64,000 nt of DNA from Pseudoclavibacter sp. CFCC 11306. Lineage in GTDB: Bacteria; Actinomycetota; Actinomycetes; Actinomycetales; Microbacteriaceae. The position numbers and the translations under genes are program-made. Position 1 is the stretch's first letter. Every line of letters begins with the position of its first letter. The stretch is from contig NZ_WBKF01000002.1 of the NCBI RefSeq assembly GCF_008831235.1, positions 1 through 64,000 of the forward strand, written 5' to 3'. Under the pieces are notes generated by a model. That model had not been told where the DNA came from and did not search any database. It worked only from the letters and a program-made list of their open reading frames with translations. Shown here one piece after another: positions 56,431 to 64,000 of this stretch.

Positions 56431-57678
56431 TTATTTCTCGTACGCAGTCTCGGCGTGCAGACCTTCGTCCAATCCCTGGCTCTCGACTTCTGCGGAGACA
56501 CGGATTCCCATGGTCTTTTTCATGACCCACGCGATGAGTGCGGTCACGAGGAATGAGTAGACAACGCAGGCGGCGATCGCGACGAACTCTCGCCAGATAA
56601 TGGAGGGATCTCCGCCGAAGAGCACACCGGTCACGCCCGCAGGCGCCGCTGACGAACCGATGAGGATCACACAGACTGTGCCCGCGAGACCCCCGACCCC
56701 GTGCACGGCGAAGGCGTCGAGGCTGTCGTCGATCCCCCACTTCGATTTCCACGTCACCGCCCAGGCGACCAGTGCGCCAGAGGCGATGCCGACGATGATC
56801 GAGCCGATCGCGTCCACAGCATCCGCCGAGGGAGTGATGCCGACCAGGCCGGCGATCATGCCGGTGATCGTGCCGAATGCGGTCACGCTGCCGGTACGAA
56901 TCTTCTCGACGATCATGTAGCCGATCATGCCTGCGCATCCGGCAAGCAGTGTGGTCATGAACACGTACTGCGCCAAGAAGTTCGCCCCACCGGCCGAACC
57001 GCCGTTGAACCCGAACCAGCCGAACCAAAGGATGCCGCCGCCAAGCGCGAGCATGGGGATGTTGTGCGGGCGTGGGTCCATCTCCTTGCGGGGACCGAGC
57101 ACCCAGGCAAGGGCGAGTGCGGCGACTCCCGCGTTCATGTGCACCGCAGTCCCGCCGGCGAAGTCATGCAGTTCGATGACGTTTCGCAGCCACCCACCGG
57201 TCGTGCCTGCCTCCTCATCCGAGATCGCGAAGACCCAGTGAGCCAGAGGCGCGTAGACCAGCACCAGCCAGACCGGAACGAACACCAGCCAGGCGCTGAA
57301 CTTCATGCGGCCGACCGCACCACTGGCGATGATCGCCACCGTGATCGCGGCGAAAAGCAGGAAGAACGACCCCCAGAAGGCGTCTTCGGCACCACCCGTG
57401 CCGAGATCTGTGGTGAACGACGTCCAGCCGACAAAGTCGAACGGGTTGCCGATGAGGCCGAGCCCACCGACTGAGTCTCCGAGCACAAGGCCGTGCAGAA
57501 AGACCACGTAGAGAATGACGGTCATCGCCAGCGAGCTGAACACCATGAGCATGATGTTCAGCACATTCTTCCGGCCGACGGTGCCGCCGTAGTAGATGGC
57601 AAGCCCGGGGAACATGAGCATCACCAGGCCGAATGCAGCCAGGCTCCAGGCGAGATCTGCCTGTGGAAGCGTTTCCAT
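56431..57678 (-). CDS. amt: Ammonium transporter
   Basis: A 415-residue AmtB-type channel with eleven predicted membrane segments. Conserved parts: LMFPGLAIYYGGTVGRKNVLNIMLM, the first pore His in the DFAGGTAVHMNAG signature and the second pore His in FAVHGVGGLAG. It imports ammonium and is normally blocked by GlnK. It is encoded downstream of glnK on the same strand (211-nt gap). GGAG lies near the ATG at 57678. Confidence 0.95.
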   Translation of the reverse strand: METLPQADLAWSLAAFGLVMLMFPGLAIYYGGTVGRKNVLNIMLMVFSSLAMTVILYVVFLHGLVLGDSVGGLGLIGNPFDFVGWTSFTTDLGTGGAEDAFWGSFFLLFAAITVAIIASGAVGRMKFSAWLVFVPVWLVLVYAPLAHWVFAISDEEAGTTGGWLRNVIELHDFAGGTAVHMNAGVAALALAWVLGPRKEMDPRPHNIPMLALGGGILWFGWFGFNGGSAGGANFLAQYVFMTTLLAGCAGMIGYMIVEKIRTGSVTAFGTITGMIAGLVGITPSADAVDAIGSIIVGIASGALVAWAVTWKSKWGIDDSLDAFAVHGVGGLAGTVCVILIGSSAAPAGVTGVLFGGDPSIIWREFVAIAACVVYSFLVTALIAWVMKKTMGIRVSAEVESQGLDEGLHAETAYEK

Positions 57679-57889
57679 AAAGGGGTCTCCTCAATAATTC
57701 GGGAAGCAGGTGTTCGAAAGGCGCTGCGCCTGGTCTGCGGCTGCAGCATGACTGCCAAGCCGTGATTCCACTGACCAGCGGAGTGCGGTGAGTGGGGCGT
57801 CAGCACAGTTCAGATGCCGGTGGGCCCATAACCGACCGCACCAGAGGGATTGGCCGACTTGGGCTGTGGCCGGCGAACGCGGTCGGGAG

Positions 57890-58228
57890 CTAGATGGCGT
57901 CTGGCCCGCGCTCTCCGGTGCGAACGCGAACGACGTTGTGCACGGGAACGGTCCAGATTTTGCCGTCTCCGATACTGCCGGTGCGGGCAGCTGTGACGAT
58001 CATCTCGATGACCGATTCGACGTGTTCGTCCGCGACGAGCACCTCGATTCGCTTCTTCGCGACGAAATCGATGCGCACCTCAGCACCTCGATATACCTCG
58101 GAGTGGCCACCCTGAGTTCCATATCCGGTGGCTTCAGTGACGGTGAGTCCGTGGACGTTGACGCTTTTCAGCGCCTCTTTGACGACCTGCAGACGATGTG
58201 GCTGGATAACGCCGGTGATGAGTTGCAT
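57890..58228 (-). CDS. glnK: PII signal protein lacking Tyr51
   Basis: A 112-residue PII protein that senses ATP/ADP and 2-oxoglutarate and controls the ammonium transporter. The T-loop region GYGTQGGHSEVYRGAE keeps Gln39, Tyr46 and Arg47, and the second signature TGSIGDGKIWTVPV is complete. Position 51, the tyrosine that is uridylylated or adenylylated in related proteins, is Val (codon GTG). Lys40 is Gly. It therefore probably cannot be modified by GlnD and must act by ligand binding alone. AAAGGAG lies 7 nt before the ATG. A GTAAC/GAAAC pair upstream (58291-58317, minus strand) faintly recalls GlnR boxes. It precedes amt, the reverse of the common amtB-glnK order. Confidence 0.93.
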   Translation of the reverse strand: MQLITGVIQPHRLQVVKEALKSVNVHGLTVTEATGYGTQGGHSEVYRGAEVRIDFVAKKRIEVLVADEHVESVIEMIVTAARTGSIGDGKIWTVPVHNVVRVRTGERGPDAI

Positions 58229-58441
58229 GAGGCGACTCCTTTAAGGAGATCAGGGACATGTGGTCATGATCATCATTCAAAAGCAGGTGTGTTTCGGTCG
58301 CATGAGCGAACGGTTACGACCTGAATCATGTGTGGCAACCGCCCGCACAGCCCCATCTGAGAAGGCGTCGTCGTTCGAGACGGCACGAACGAGCATGCCC
58401 GAACCTCGCCGGAGTGACCACTCGAGAGACCAGATCGACAG

Positions 58442-58457
58442 TGTTTCACGTGAAACA
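58442..58457. promoter_or_regulatory. parS site, exact consensus
   Basis: TGTTTCACGTGAAACA, an exact 16-bp parS. It lies 44 bp from the next site (start to start), about four helical turns, so ParB dimers could bind on the same face. Confidence 0.92.
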
Positions 58458-58485
58458 TTCGAGAGCAGGTGTGAGCACGTCAAAG

Positions 58486-58501
58486 CGTTTCACGTGAAAC
58501 G
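58486..58501. promoter_or_regulatory. parS site (core exact)
   Basis: The 14-bp core GTTTCACGTGAAAC (58487-58500) is flanked by C and G in place of T and A. It ends 32 nt before the amino acid permease start and overlaps its probable promoter region. Confidence 0.85.
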
Positions 58502-58533
58502 TCTGTAGCGCGTGTGGACTAGACTCGCGCTCC

Positions 58534-60009
58534 ATGACCACACCAACACTCGAACGCAACCTACAGAACAGGCACCTGCAGCTCATCGCCATCGGCGGCG
58601 CCATCGGCACGGGCCTGTTCATGGGCAGCGGAAAGACCATCTCGCTGGCCGGCCCCAGCATCCTGCTCGTCTACGCGATCATCGGAACGATGCTGTTCTT
58701 CGTGATGCGCGCACTCGGCGAGCTGCTGCTCTCGAATCTGAGCTATCGGTCGTTCGCCGACTTCGCCGGTGACCTCTTGGGGCCATGGGCGACCTTCTTC
58801 ACCGGCTGGACATACTGGCTGTGCTGGGTCGTCACCGGCGTCGCCGACGTCATCGCGATCACCGGCTACACACGCTTCTGGTTTCCGAACATCCCGCTCT
58901 GGGTGCCCGCGATCCTGCTGATCGCCCTGCTGCTGGCTCTCAACCTGCCCACCGTGCGCAACTTCGGTGAGATCGAATTCTGGTTCGCACTCATCAAGAT
59001 CATCGCCATCGCCGCACTCGTCGTCGTGGGCGTCATCATGCTCGCGACGCACTTTCAGACGCCGTCAGGCGACACTGCCTCGATCACACACCTCTGGGAC
59101 GAGGGAGGCTTCTTCCCGACCGGTTTCTGGGGCTTTGTCGCCGGATTCCAGATCGCCGTCTTCGCCTTCGTGGGCATCGAACTCGTCGGCACCGCGGCCG
59201 CCGAGACGCAGAACCCTCAGACGACGCTGCCGAAGGCGATCAACTCGATTCCCTGGCGCATCGTGCTGTTCTACCTGGGCTCGCTCTTCGTGATTCTGAC
59301 AGTGAACCCGTGGAACAAGATCGACCCGACCCAGTCGCCCTTCGTCAATATGTTCGCGATGGCCGGCATCGGCATCGCCGCACACGTCGTCAACCTGGTC
59401 GTGCTCACCTCAGCCGCATCGTCGGCGAACAGCGGCATCTACTCGACCTCGCGCATGGTCTACGGCCTCGCCACCCAGGGCCACGCGCCCTTCTGGCTCA
59501 GCGCCCTGAGCAAGCGTCGTGTGCCGAAGAACGCATTGTTCTTCTCATGCACCTTCCTGCTCGCAGGCATCGTGCTGCTCTACGCCGGCGACTCGGTCAT
59601 CGGCGCATTCACTGTGATCACGACCATCTCGTCGGTGCTCTTCATCTTCGTCTGGACGATCATCCTCTGCAGCTACCTCGCCTATCGACGCAAACGCCCC
59701 GAGCTGCATGAGAAGTCGACCTACAGGCTGCCCGGCGGCATCGTCAGCGTGATCGTCGTGTTGGTCTTCTTCGCGTTCCTGATCTGGGCTCTGACACAGG
59801 AGCAGGACACCCTCCAGGCACTCATCGTCACGCCCGTCTGGTTCGTTCTGCTGGGGGTCGTCTACTTCTTCATGCGGCACCGCATCAGCAGCAACAAGAC
59901 CGACCTGGCCGAGGTGGGCGTCGACATCACACCTCGCACCGAGCCGGTGCCCGGCACGAACAACGACGTGCCCGCTGAGCGGCCCGACTCGTCGACGAAG
60001 CGCGACTGA
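58534..60009 (+). CDS. Amino acid permease, APC family (CycA-like)
   Basis: A 491-residue permease with twelve membrane segments. The family start is clear (LQNRHLQLIAIGGAIGTGLFMGSGKTI), as is the motif GIELVGTAAAETQNPQTTLPKAI. It resembles CycA, which imports D-alanine, D-serine and glycine by proton symport, but the exact substrates cannot be told from sequence alone. A disordered polar tail of about 35 residues follows the last membrane segment. TAGACT lies 8 nt before the ATG, so the message is probably leaderless or nearly so. Confidence 0.92.
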   Translation: MTTPTLERNLQNRHLQLIAIGGAIGTGLFMGSGKTISLAGPSILLVYAIIGTMLFFVMRALGELLLSNLSYRSFADFAGDLLGPWATFFTGWTYWLCWVVTGVADVIAITGYTRFWFPNIPLWVPAILLIALLLALNLPTVRNFGEIEFWFALIKIIAIAALVVVGVIMLATHFQTPSGDTASITHLWDEGGFFPTGFWGFVAGFQIAVFAFVGIELVGTAAAETQNPQTTLPKAINSIPWRIVLFYLGSLFVILTVNPWNKIDPTQSPFVNMFAMAGIGIAAHVVNLVVLTSAASSANSGIYSTSRMVYGLATQGHAPFWLSALSKRRVPKNALFFSCTFLLAGIVLLYAGDSVIGAFTVITTISSVLFIFVWTIILCSYLAYRRKRPELHEKSTYRLPGGIVSVIVVLVFFAFLIWALTQEQDTLQALIVTPVWFVLLGVVYFFMRHRISSNKTDLAEVGVDITPRTEPVPGTNNDVPAERPDSSTKRD

Positions 60010-60094
60010 CGCATCCGTCGCCCGACGCAGCGAGACCCGCACCACGGAGCGTGACCGCACCGCAGGCACCATGGAAAGTGACAGAATCGACGAT

Positions 60095-60358
60095 ATGACC
60101 AGCTACCAGCCCGAGCCCGGGCACGTCACGATGTTCACCACTCCCTGGTGCGGGTACTGCCGCAACCTCAAGGCGCAAATGCAGCGTGCCGAGGTGCCGT
60201 TCGAAGAGGTCGACATCGAGCAGCACCCGGACGCTGCCGAGATCGTCAGCAAAGTGAACGGCGGCGACCAGACCGTGCCGACGCTGCTCTTCGCAGACGG
60301 CAGTGCGGCGACGAACCCCTCGCTCGCGCTGGTGCGTGAGCGGCTGGGTGCCGCGTAG
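60095..60358 (+). CDS. Mycoredoxin-like glutaredoxin
   Basis: An 87-residue thioredoxin-fold protein with VTMFTTPWCGYCRNLKAQM; the CGYC site (about residues 18-21) and TVPTLLFADG match mycoredoxins, which reduce mycothiol-mixed disulfides in actinobacteria. I prefer ATG 60095 because CAGAAT lies 7 nt upstream (leaderless), although ATG 60071 is in frame and open. The N-terminus then matches family length. It acts in the cytoplasmic redox balance with mycothiol. Confidence 0.88.
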   Translation: MTSYQPEPGHVTMFTTPWCGYCRNLKAQMQRAEVPFEEVDIEQHPDAAEIVSKVNGGDQTVPTLLFADGSAATNPSLALVRERLGAA

Positions 60359-60505
60359 CGGTCTCGCTCTGCGGCGGATGCCATGGTCGCCCCGCCTCGT
60401 GCGGTCAATTCGTGCTGCCCCAACGGGCGACGTAAGATCGTCAGTGGACCGCCTCGCCGACGTCGGTCCGTCTGAGCCACAAGATATTGACGCAAAGGAG
60501 CTCAT

Positions 60506-60916
60506 ATGGCCGCCAAGAAGGCTGACCTGTCCAGCATCGAACTTCCCGAGGAGTTCTCGGGCATCAGCGTGCAGAAGCTGCAGGATGTCAGCGACGCCCT
60601 GCAGAAGGCCGCCGACGCCGCACTGCTCGCCGCCGAGACCGGCACCGAGCCCGCGCAGTGGCGCCGCCTGTCGGTCTCGACGCTGACTTCGACGATCTCG
60701 CGCACCGCGATCGAGACGATCATGCGCGTGACGAACATCCACCCCGCCACACTGCGCGCGCAGCTGACCGCTGCCGCTGCGATCAACGCCGAGCAGATCG
60801 CACGCGGCGCCGAGCTCGACGCCGACGAGATCAAGACGTCGGTCGCCGCCTCAGAAGAGGCCCTGCGCCTGCTCGAGGCCGCCATTCAGCACCTCACCGA
60901 GGTCATCGGCGACTGA
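60506..60916 (+). CDS. Unknown helical protein of 136 residues
   Basis: Not recognised. A soluble, almost wholly alpha-helical, Ala- and Glu-rich protein without cysteines, a signal peptide or membrane segments. The helices around residues 22-45 and 110-134 have heptad-like hydrophobic spacing, so it may form a coiled-coil bundle. AAAGGAG lies 5 nt before the ATG, a strong ribosome-binding site that suggests good expression. It is monocistronic, flanked by the mycoredoxin gene and a terminator, near the CCA-adding enzyme gene. Confidence 0.8.
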   Translation: MAAKKADLSSIELPEEFSGISVQKLQDVSDALQKAADAALLAAETGTEPAQWRRLSVSTLTSTISRTAIETIMRVTNIHPATLRAQLTAAAAINAEQIARGAELDADEIKTSVAASEEALRLLEAAIQHLTEVIGD

Positions 60917-60940
60917 GAAACCGCTGCCACAGAAGAAGAG

Positions 60941-60998
60941 GCCCTGCTGCCGCTGCCCCACCGCGAGAAACGGTGCGGCGACGACCGCAGGGTCTTTT
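60941..60998 (+). terminator. Rho-independent terminator
   Basis: GCCCTGC..CCACCG (60941-60963) pairs with CGGTG..GCAGGG (60971-60992) in a long GC-rich, imperfect stem, followed by TCTTTT. It ends the unknown 136-aa gene and faces the 3' end of the CCA-adding enzyme gene. Confidence 0.75.
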
Positions 60999-61025
60999 CG
61001 TGTGCCCCCGAGACGGTTCTGAGGC

Positions 61026-62477
61026 TCAGCTCTGCTGCTCGGCCCACCAGGCCTGCAGCCGTTTCGTCGCCTCTTCGAGACCCAGTGGCCCCTCGTCGAG
61101 GCGCAGGTCGAGCAGGTACTTGTAGGCCTTGCCCACGACAGGCCCCGGCTCGACGCCCAAGACGCTCATGATCTGCTGCCCGTCGAGCTCAGGGCGCACG
61201 GCCGCGAGCTCCTCCTGCTCGTTCAGATACTCGATGCGCCACTCCAGCTCGTCGTAGGCGGCACGCAGCCGAGCCGCCTTACGCTGGTTGCGCGTGGTCA
61301 TGTCGGCTCGCGTCAGGCAGTGCAGACGCTGCAGCAACGGGCCGGCGTCGCGCACATAGCGCCGCACTGCGGCATCCGACCATTCCTGCTCGCCGTAGCC
61401 GAAGAAGCGCATGTGCAGCTCGATGAGTCGAGCGACGGGCTTGATCACGTCTTTCTCGAAACGCAGCGCCTTGAGCCGCTTGGTCGCCAGACGAGCGCCC
61501 ACCAGGTCGTGGTTGTGGAAGGTCACCACACCGCCGGGCTCAAGACGACGCGTCGCCGGCTTGCCGATGTCGTGCAGCAGCGCTGCGATGCGCAGCACCA
61601 GATCCGGCCGATCGCCTTCGAGATCCATGGCCTGCCTCAGCACGGTGAGCGAGTGCTCGTAGACGTCTTTGTGGTGATGGTGTTCGTCTGTCTCGAGGCG
61701 CAGGGCGGGCAGCTCAGGCAGCACGTGATCTGCGACCCCGGTGTCGACCAGCAGACGCAGACCGCTGATGGGATCGTCCGAGAGCATCATCTTGACCAGC
61801 TCGTCGCGCACGCGCTCGGCAGAGATCATCGTGATCGTGGCAGAGCGCTCGGCTGCGGCGTCATAGGTCTCAGGGTCGACGGTGAACCCCAGCTGAGCCA
61901 CGAAGCGAGCCAGGCGCATGATGCGCAGCGGATCGTCTGCGAACGAGACCGCGGCTGGACCGGGCGTGCGCAGCACGCCGGCGAGCAGGTCGCTCACACC
62001 GCCGAAGGGGTCGACCACGGCTCGTGCGGGCAGTCGCACCGCGATCGCGTTGACGGTGAAATCGCGTCGTTTCAGATCGTCTTCGAGATTGTCGCCGAAC
62101 TCCACCGTCGGTTTGCGGGTCTGGTGGTCGTAGGAGTCAGCCCGATACGTGGTGACTTCGACCTGCTGACCGTCGATGCGCGCCCCCACCGTGCCGAAGG
62201 CCCGGCCGATGTCCCAGTGCGCCGTGGCAAGCGGCTTCAGTACGGCGAGCGCCTCATCCGGGCTCGCACTCGTGGTGAAGTCGAGATCGACCCCATGATG
62301 ACCGAGCAGCGCGTCGCGCACAGAGCCGCCGACCAGGGAGAGCTCGAAGCCCGCCTTGTCGAAGGCGCGTCCGAGCTTCAGCAGCGTCGGAGAGTCAAGC
62401 ACCCGATGCATCGACCCCATCGCCTCGACGATGCTCTTCGGCTGCTGCTGCGACTCGGCCTGCTCGTTCTCGTTCAT
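61026..62477 (-). CDS. pcnA: CCA-adding tRNA nucleotidyltransferase
   Basis: Class II nucleotidyltransferase that builds or repairs the 3'-CCA end of tRNAs. The 483-residue protein has LVGGSVRDALLG and VDLDFTTSASPDEAL (nucleotidyltransferase domain with the metal-binding DxD), an RRDFTVNAIAVRL motif, the RNA-binding domain and a C-terminal HD domain (LLHDIGKPATRR). ATG 62477 gives the normal family start; the frame is open to 62564 but would then overlap the divergent gene. The gene is commonly located near oriC in actinobacteria, which fits the nearby parS sites. Confidence 0.93.
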   Translation of the reverse strand: MNENEQAESQQQPKSIVEAMGSMHRVLDSPTLLKLGRAFDKAGFELSLVGGSVRDALLGHHGVDLDFTTSASPDEALAVLKPLATAHWDIGRAFGTVGARIDGQQVEVTTYRADSYDHQTRKPTVEFGDNLEDDLKRRDFTVNAIAVRLPARAVVDPFGGVSDLLAGVLRTPGPAAVSFADDPLRIMRLARFVAQLGFTVDPETYDAAAERSATITMISAERVRDELVKMMLSDDPISGLRLLVDTGVADHVLPELPALRLETDEHHHHKDVYEHSLTVLRQAMDLEGDRPDLVLRIAALLHDIGKPATRRLEPGGVVTFHNHDLVGARLATKRLKALRFEKDVIKPVARLIELHMRFFGYGEQEWSDAAVRRYVRDAGPLLQRLHCLTRADMTTRNQRKAARLRAAYDELEWRIEYLNEQEELAAVRPELDGQQIMSVLGVEPGPVVGKAYKYLLDLRLDEGPLGLEEATKRLQAWWAEQQS

Positions 62478-62562
62478 ATCCTGACAATCTTCCCACAGCC
62501 TGCACGGAATCGGCCCGGAGCTCGCGCCGGTAGAGTAGACACGCACAATTCGAAGGGTACTC

Positions 62563-64000
62563 ATGCACGCAGAACGTCACGGCCGCTCGGCTGGTCAGTC
62601 CTCTGCGCTCCCTCGGCCCGTGCCGACGGCATCACCTGCCCGGCGGTGGAGGGCGATCGGCGGCGTCCTGCTGTCAGGCGCCCTGCTCTTCGCCACCACG
62701 GCTCCGACAGCGCATGCCACAGCCACCTCACCGGCAGCGAGCGCTTCAGCAGGCGTCACCACGGCATCCGCCGTCACACCTGCCGGCCGTGACAAAGCCG
62801 CGGCCCAGCCCACTCGGGTCTCAGCCAGCGACGTGCAGCTGAGCATCGACCATCCCCCACGTGCGCTCGATGAGCACAGCCCCTTGAGCATTACGGCGAC
62901 GGTGACGAACAACGGCGACGAGCCGTTGGTGTCTGCGATGGTCGAGTTCTATCTGGGCAACCGCCTGATGACCACCACCACGCAGGTGCGCGACTGGTAT
63001 GACACCGCGAGCGCCACCGGGCCGAGCAACCGTGCGACGAAAGTCGGGGGTCGGCCCATGCAGACCATCGAGCCCGGCGCCAGTGCGACCGTGACCTTCG
63101 ACGGCGACGCCGATCGACTGCCCACCTGGCAGTTCGCCGACGACAAGGGAGTGCTCGGCTACGCGGTGCGTCTCACCTCGAACAGCAGTGACAGCGTCTG
63201 GCAGCAGAGCACGCTCGCCTGGAACGTCGCGCAGAGCGATGTGCGGCCGCTCAACGTCATCGTCCCGATCACCGCGCCCGCGGCGGCCGGTCGTTTCTAC
63301 ACGGCCGAACAGCTCGCCCAGCTCACAGATGCCGACGGCGAGCTCACCACGCAGATCGACGCACTCGACTCGCTGAACGTACAGCTGGCCGTCGATCCCA
63401 AGATCCTCGCCAGCATCGCGACGCTGGGCACGAGTGCGCCGGCGGATGCGCTGGCGTGGAAGCAGCGGCTCGATGCCTTCCCCGACATCATGCCGCTCAT
63501 CTGGAGCGACGCCGACGTGCAGGCGCTCTCTGCGGCAGGCGTGTCTCAGATCGGCGACGACCTGCTCGGCGGCGGTGTGGCAGGCAGCACCGACCAGCCG
63601 CTCGTGCTCGCACAGGCGCCCGGCGACCTCTCCGGCTCAGGACTCAGCGTGGTCAGCGGCCAGCGGCCGCTCATCATCAGCACCGATCGACTCCAGGACA
63701 CCTCGGCCGATGTGAGCCTGCGCCGACTGCAGGGCACACCGGTGATCGGGGCCAACCACAACCTCATCGATGCGCTGCACGACAGTCTCGAGAGTGACGG
63801 CGCCCAACAGCAACGCGACCTCGACCGCATCACGGCGATGGCGACGACGCTCGGGCTGGCCACACAGGATTTCTCGACGGTCACCACCGTGCTGCCGCGC
63901 GGCTGGAGCCAGCAGGCCAAGCAGGCCGGCGACGCACTCAGGTCGGTCGCAGGCTCCGGCGTACGGTTCCAGCCGGGGGTTCAGATCACCCCGCACCACG
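62563..64000 (+). CDS. DUF6049 secreted protein (truncated by the window end)
   Basis: The first 479 codons of a large secreted or membrane-anchored protein. A signal peptide ends near residue 57 (SGALLFATTAPTAHA). The next part has an immunoglobulin-like region (VQLSIDHPPRALDEHSPLSI, TVTNNGDEPL) and then the region LNVIVPITAPAAAGRFYTAEQL typical of the DUF6049 family. In actinobacteria this family is encoded between the CCA-adding enzyme and murJ genes; no function is established, but a role in cell-envelope assembly is suspected from this context. No stop is reached. GAAGGG lies 5 nt before the ATG. Confidence 0.88.
   Translation, partial: MHAERHGRSAGQSSALPRPVPTASPARRWRAIGGVLLSGALLFATTAPTAHATATSPAASASAGVTTASAVTPAGRDKAAAQPTRVSASDVQLSIDHPPRALDEHSPLSITATVTNNGDEPLVSAMVEFYLGNRLMTTTTQVRDWYDTASATGPSNRATKVGGRPMQTIEPGASATVTFDGDADRLPTWQFADDKGVLGYAVRLTSNSSDSVWQQSTLAWNVAQSDVRPLNVIVPITAPAAAGRFYTAEQLAQLTDADGELTTQIDALDSLNVQLAVDPKILASIATLGTSAPADALAWKQRLDAFPDIMPLIWSDADVQALSAAGVSQIGDDLLGGGVAGSTDQPLVLAQAPGDLSGSGLSVVSGQRPLIISTDRLQDTSADVSLRRLQGTPVIGANHNLIDALHDSLESDGAQQQRDLDRITAMATTLGLATQDFSTVTTVLPRGWSQQAKQAGDALRSVAGSGVRFQPGVQITPHH

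Larger units (their letters stand above)
58229..58533. other. 305-nt intergenic region with two parS sites
   Basis: Divergent spacer between glnK and the amino acid permease gene. It holds the parS pair at 58442 and 58486 and a -10-like TAGACT (58520-58525) for the permease. Short frames beginning FHVK are only translations of parS. Nothing else is recognised. Confidence 0.75.

Noticed and set aside
58291-58317. GlnR box upstream of glnK
   Set aside because: GTAAC and GAAAC are present on the minus strand at a spacing compatible with the 11-bp phase, but the intermediate half-box is absent, so the match is too weak to list as a site.
58273-58458. Short frames starting FHVK or ending VSRE around the parS pairs
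   Set aside because: They are translations of the parS palindrome itself and have no coding support.
61320-62792. A 490-codon open frame antisense to the CCA-adding enzyme gene
   Set aside because: It is a phase mirror of an unmistakable enzyme and carries no domain; it also runs into the DUF6049 start.

Overview
The window is a stretch of a high-GC Gram-positive (Actinomycetota) chromosome. A Micrococcales-type organism is likely, but I cannot name the genus. The evidence is GC-rich codon use, many apparently leaderless genes (a -10-like hexamer about 6 nt before ATG/GTG), a mycoredoxin, an LGFP-repeat protein, a sortase LAXTG-type anchor and galactofuranose genes. Five parS-type palindromes (GTTTCACGTGAAAC core) lie between 16.9 and 58.5 kb. 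The right end holds the actinobacterial near-origin pair CCA-adding enzyme and DUF6049 protein. The window is therefore probably close to oriC, with the origin likely to the right. No rRNA, tRNA, CRISPR array, prophage or intact insertion sequence was seen.

Layout. 0-17 kb: a cell-surface glycopolymer locus with a Wzm/Wzt-type exporter, a large membrane protein, a small lipoprotein coupled to an LGFP-repeat protein, a DUF2142 membrane protein, a DPM1-like GT2, a GlfT2-like galactofuranosyltransferase, UDP-galactopyranose mutase and two tandem acyltransferase-3/SGNH proteins. 17-24.5 kb: a GntR regulator, a dipeptide-type ABC transporter and an amidase. 24.6-29.6 kb: a degenerate glycosyltransferase-like membrane protein, a BenE-type transporter with an 18-bp palindrome over its start codon, an FG-GAP surface protein with an LARTG anchor, and an XRE-cupin regulator. 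29.7-33 kb: an AcoR-like regulator with a decayed ATPase domain, and a zinc alcohol dehydrogenase with operator-like repeats. 33-42.2 kb: a second dipeptide-type ABC transporter with a double-domain CMD/AhpD-like protein and a divergent FAD/NAD(P)-binding protein. 42.2-44.6 kb: an SDR and an SPFH protein. 45.3-51.2 kb: an IclR-controlled catabolic operon (alcohol dehydrogenase, MHS transporter, HpaI-type aldolase, aldehyde dehydrogenase). 51.5-53.6 kb: a CGDC redoxin, a small membrane protein and purT. 53.9-56.2 kb: an ornithine-cyclodeaminase-like protein and a SolA-like flavin oxidase. 56.4-58.2 kb: amt and glnK. 58.5-64 kb: an amino acid permease, a mycoredoxin, an unknown 136-aa protein, the CCA-adding enzyme and a truncated DUF6049 gene.

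How the genes fit together. The left 17 kb should make, export and O-acylate a galactofuranose-containing polymer. The two peptide-type importers are each wired to a different enzyme set: the first to an amidase, the second to CMD and flavin proteins. The best candidates for something undescribed are a small palindromic repeat found both between genes (42.4 kb) and inside the purT reading frame (53.0 kb), the CMD/FAD/ABC cluster, a GlnK without the modifiable T-loop tyrosine 51, and the ATPase-dead AcoR-like regulator. Family names come from reading the proteins by eye; no database search was possible.
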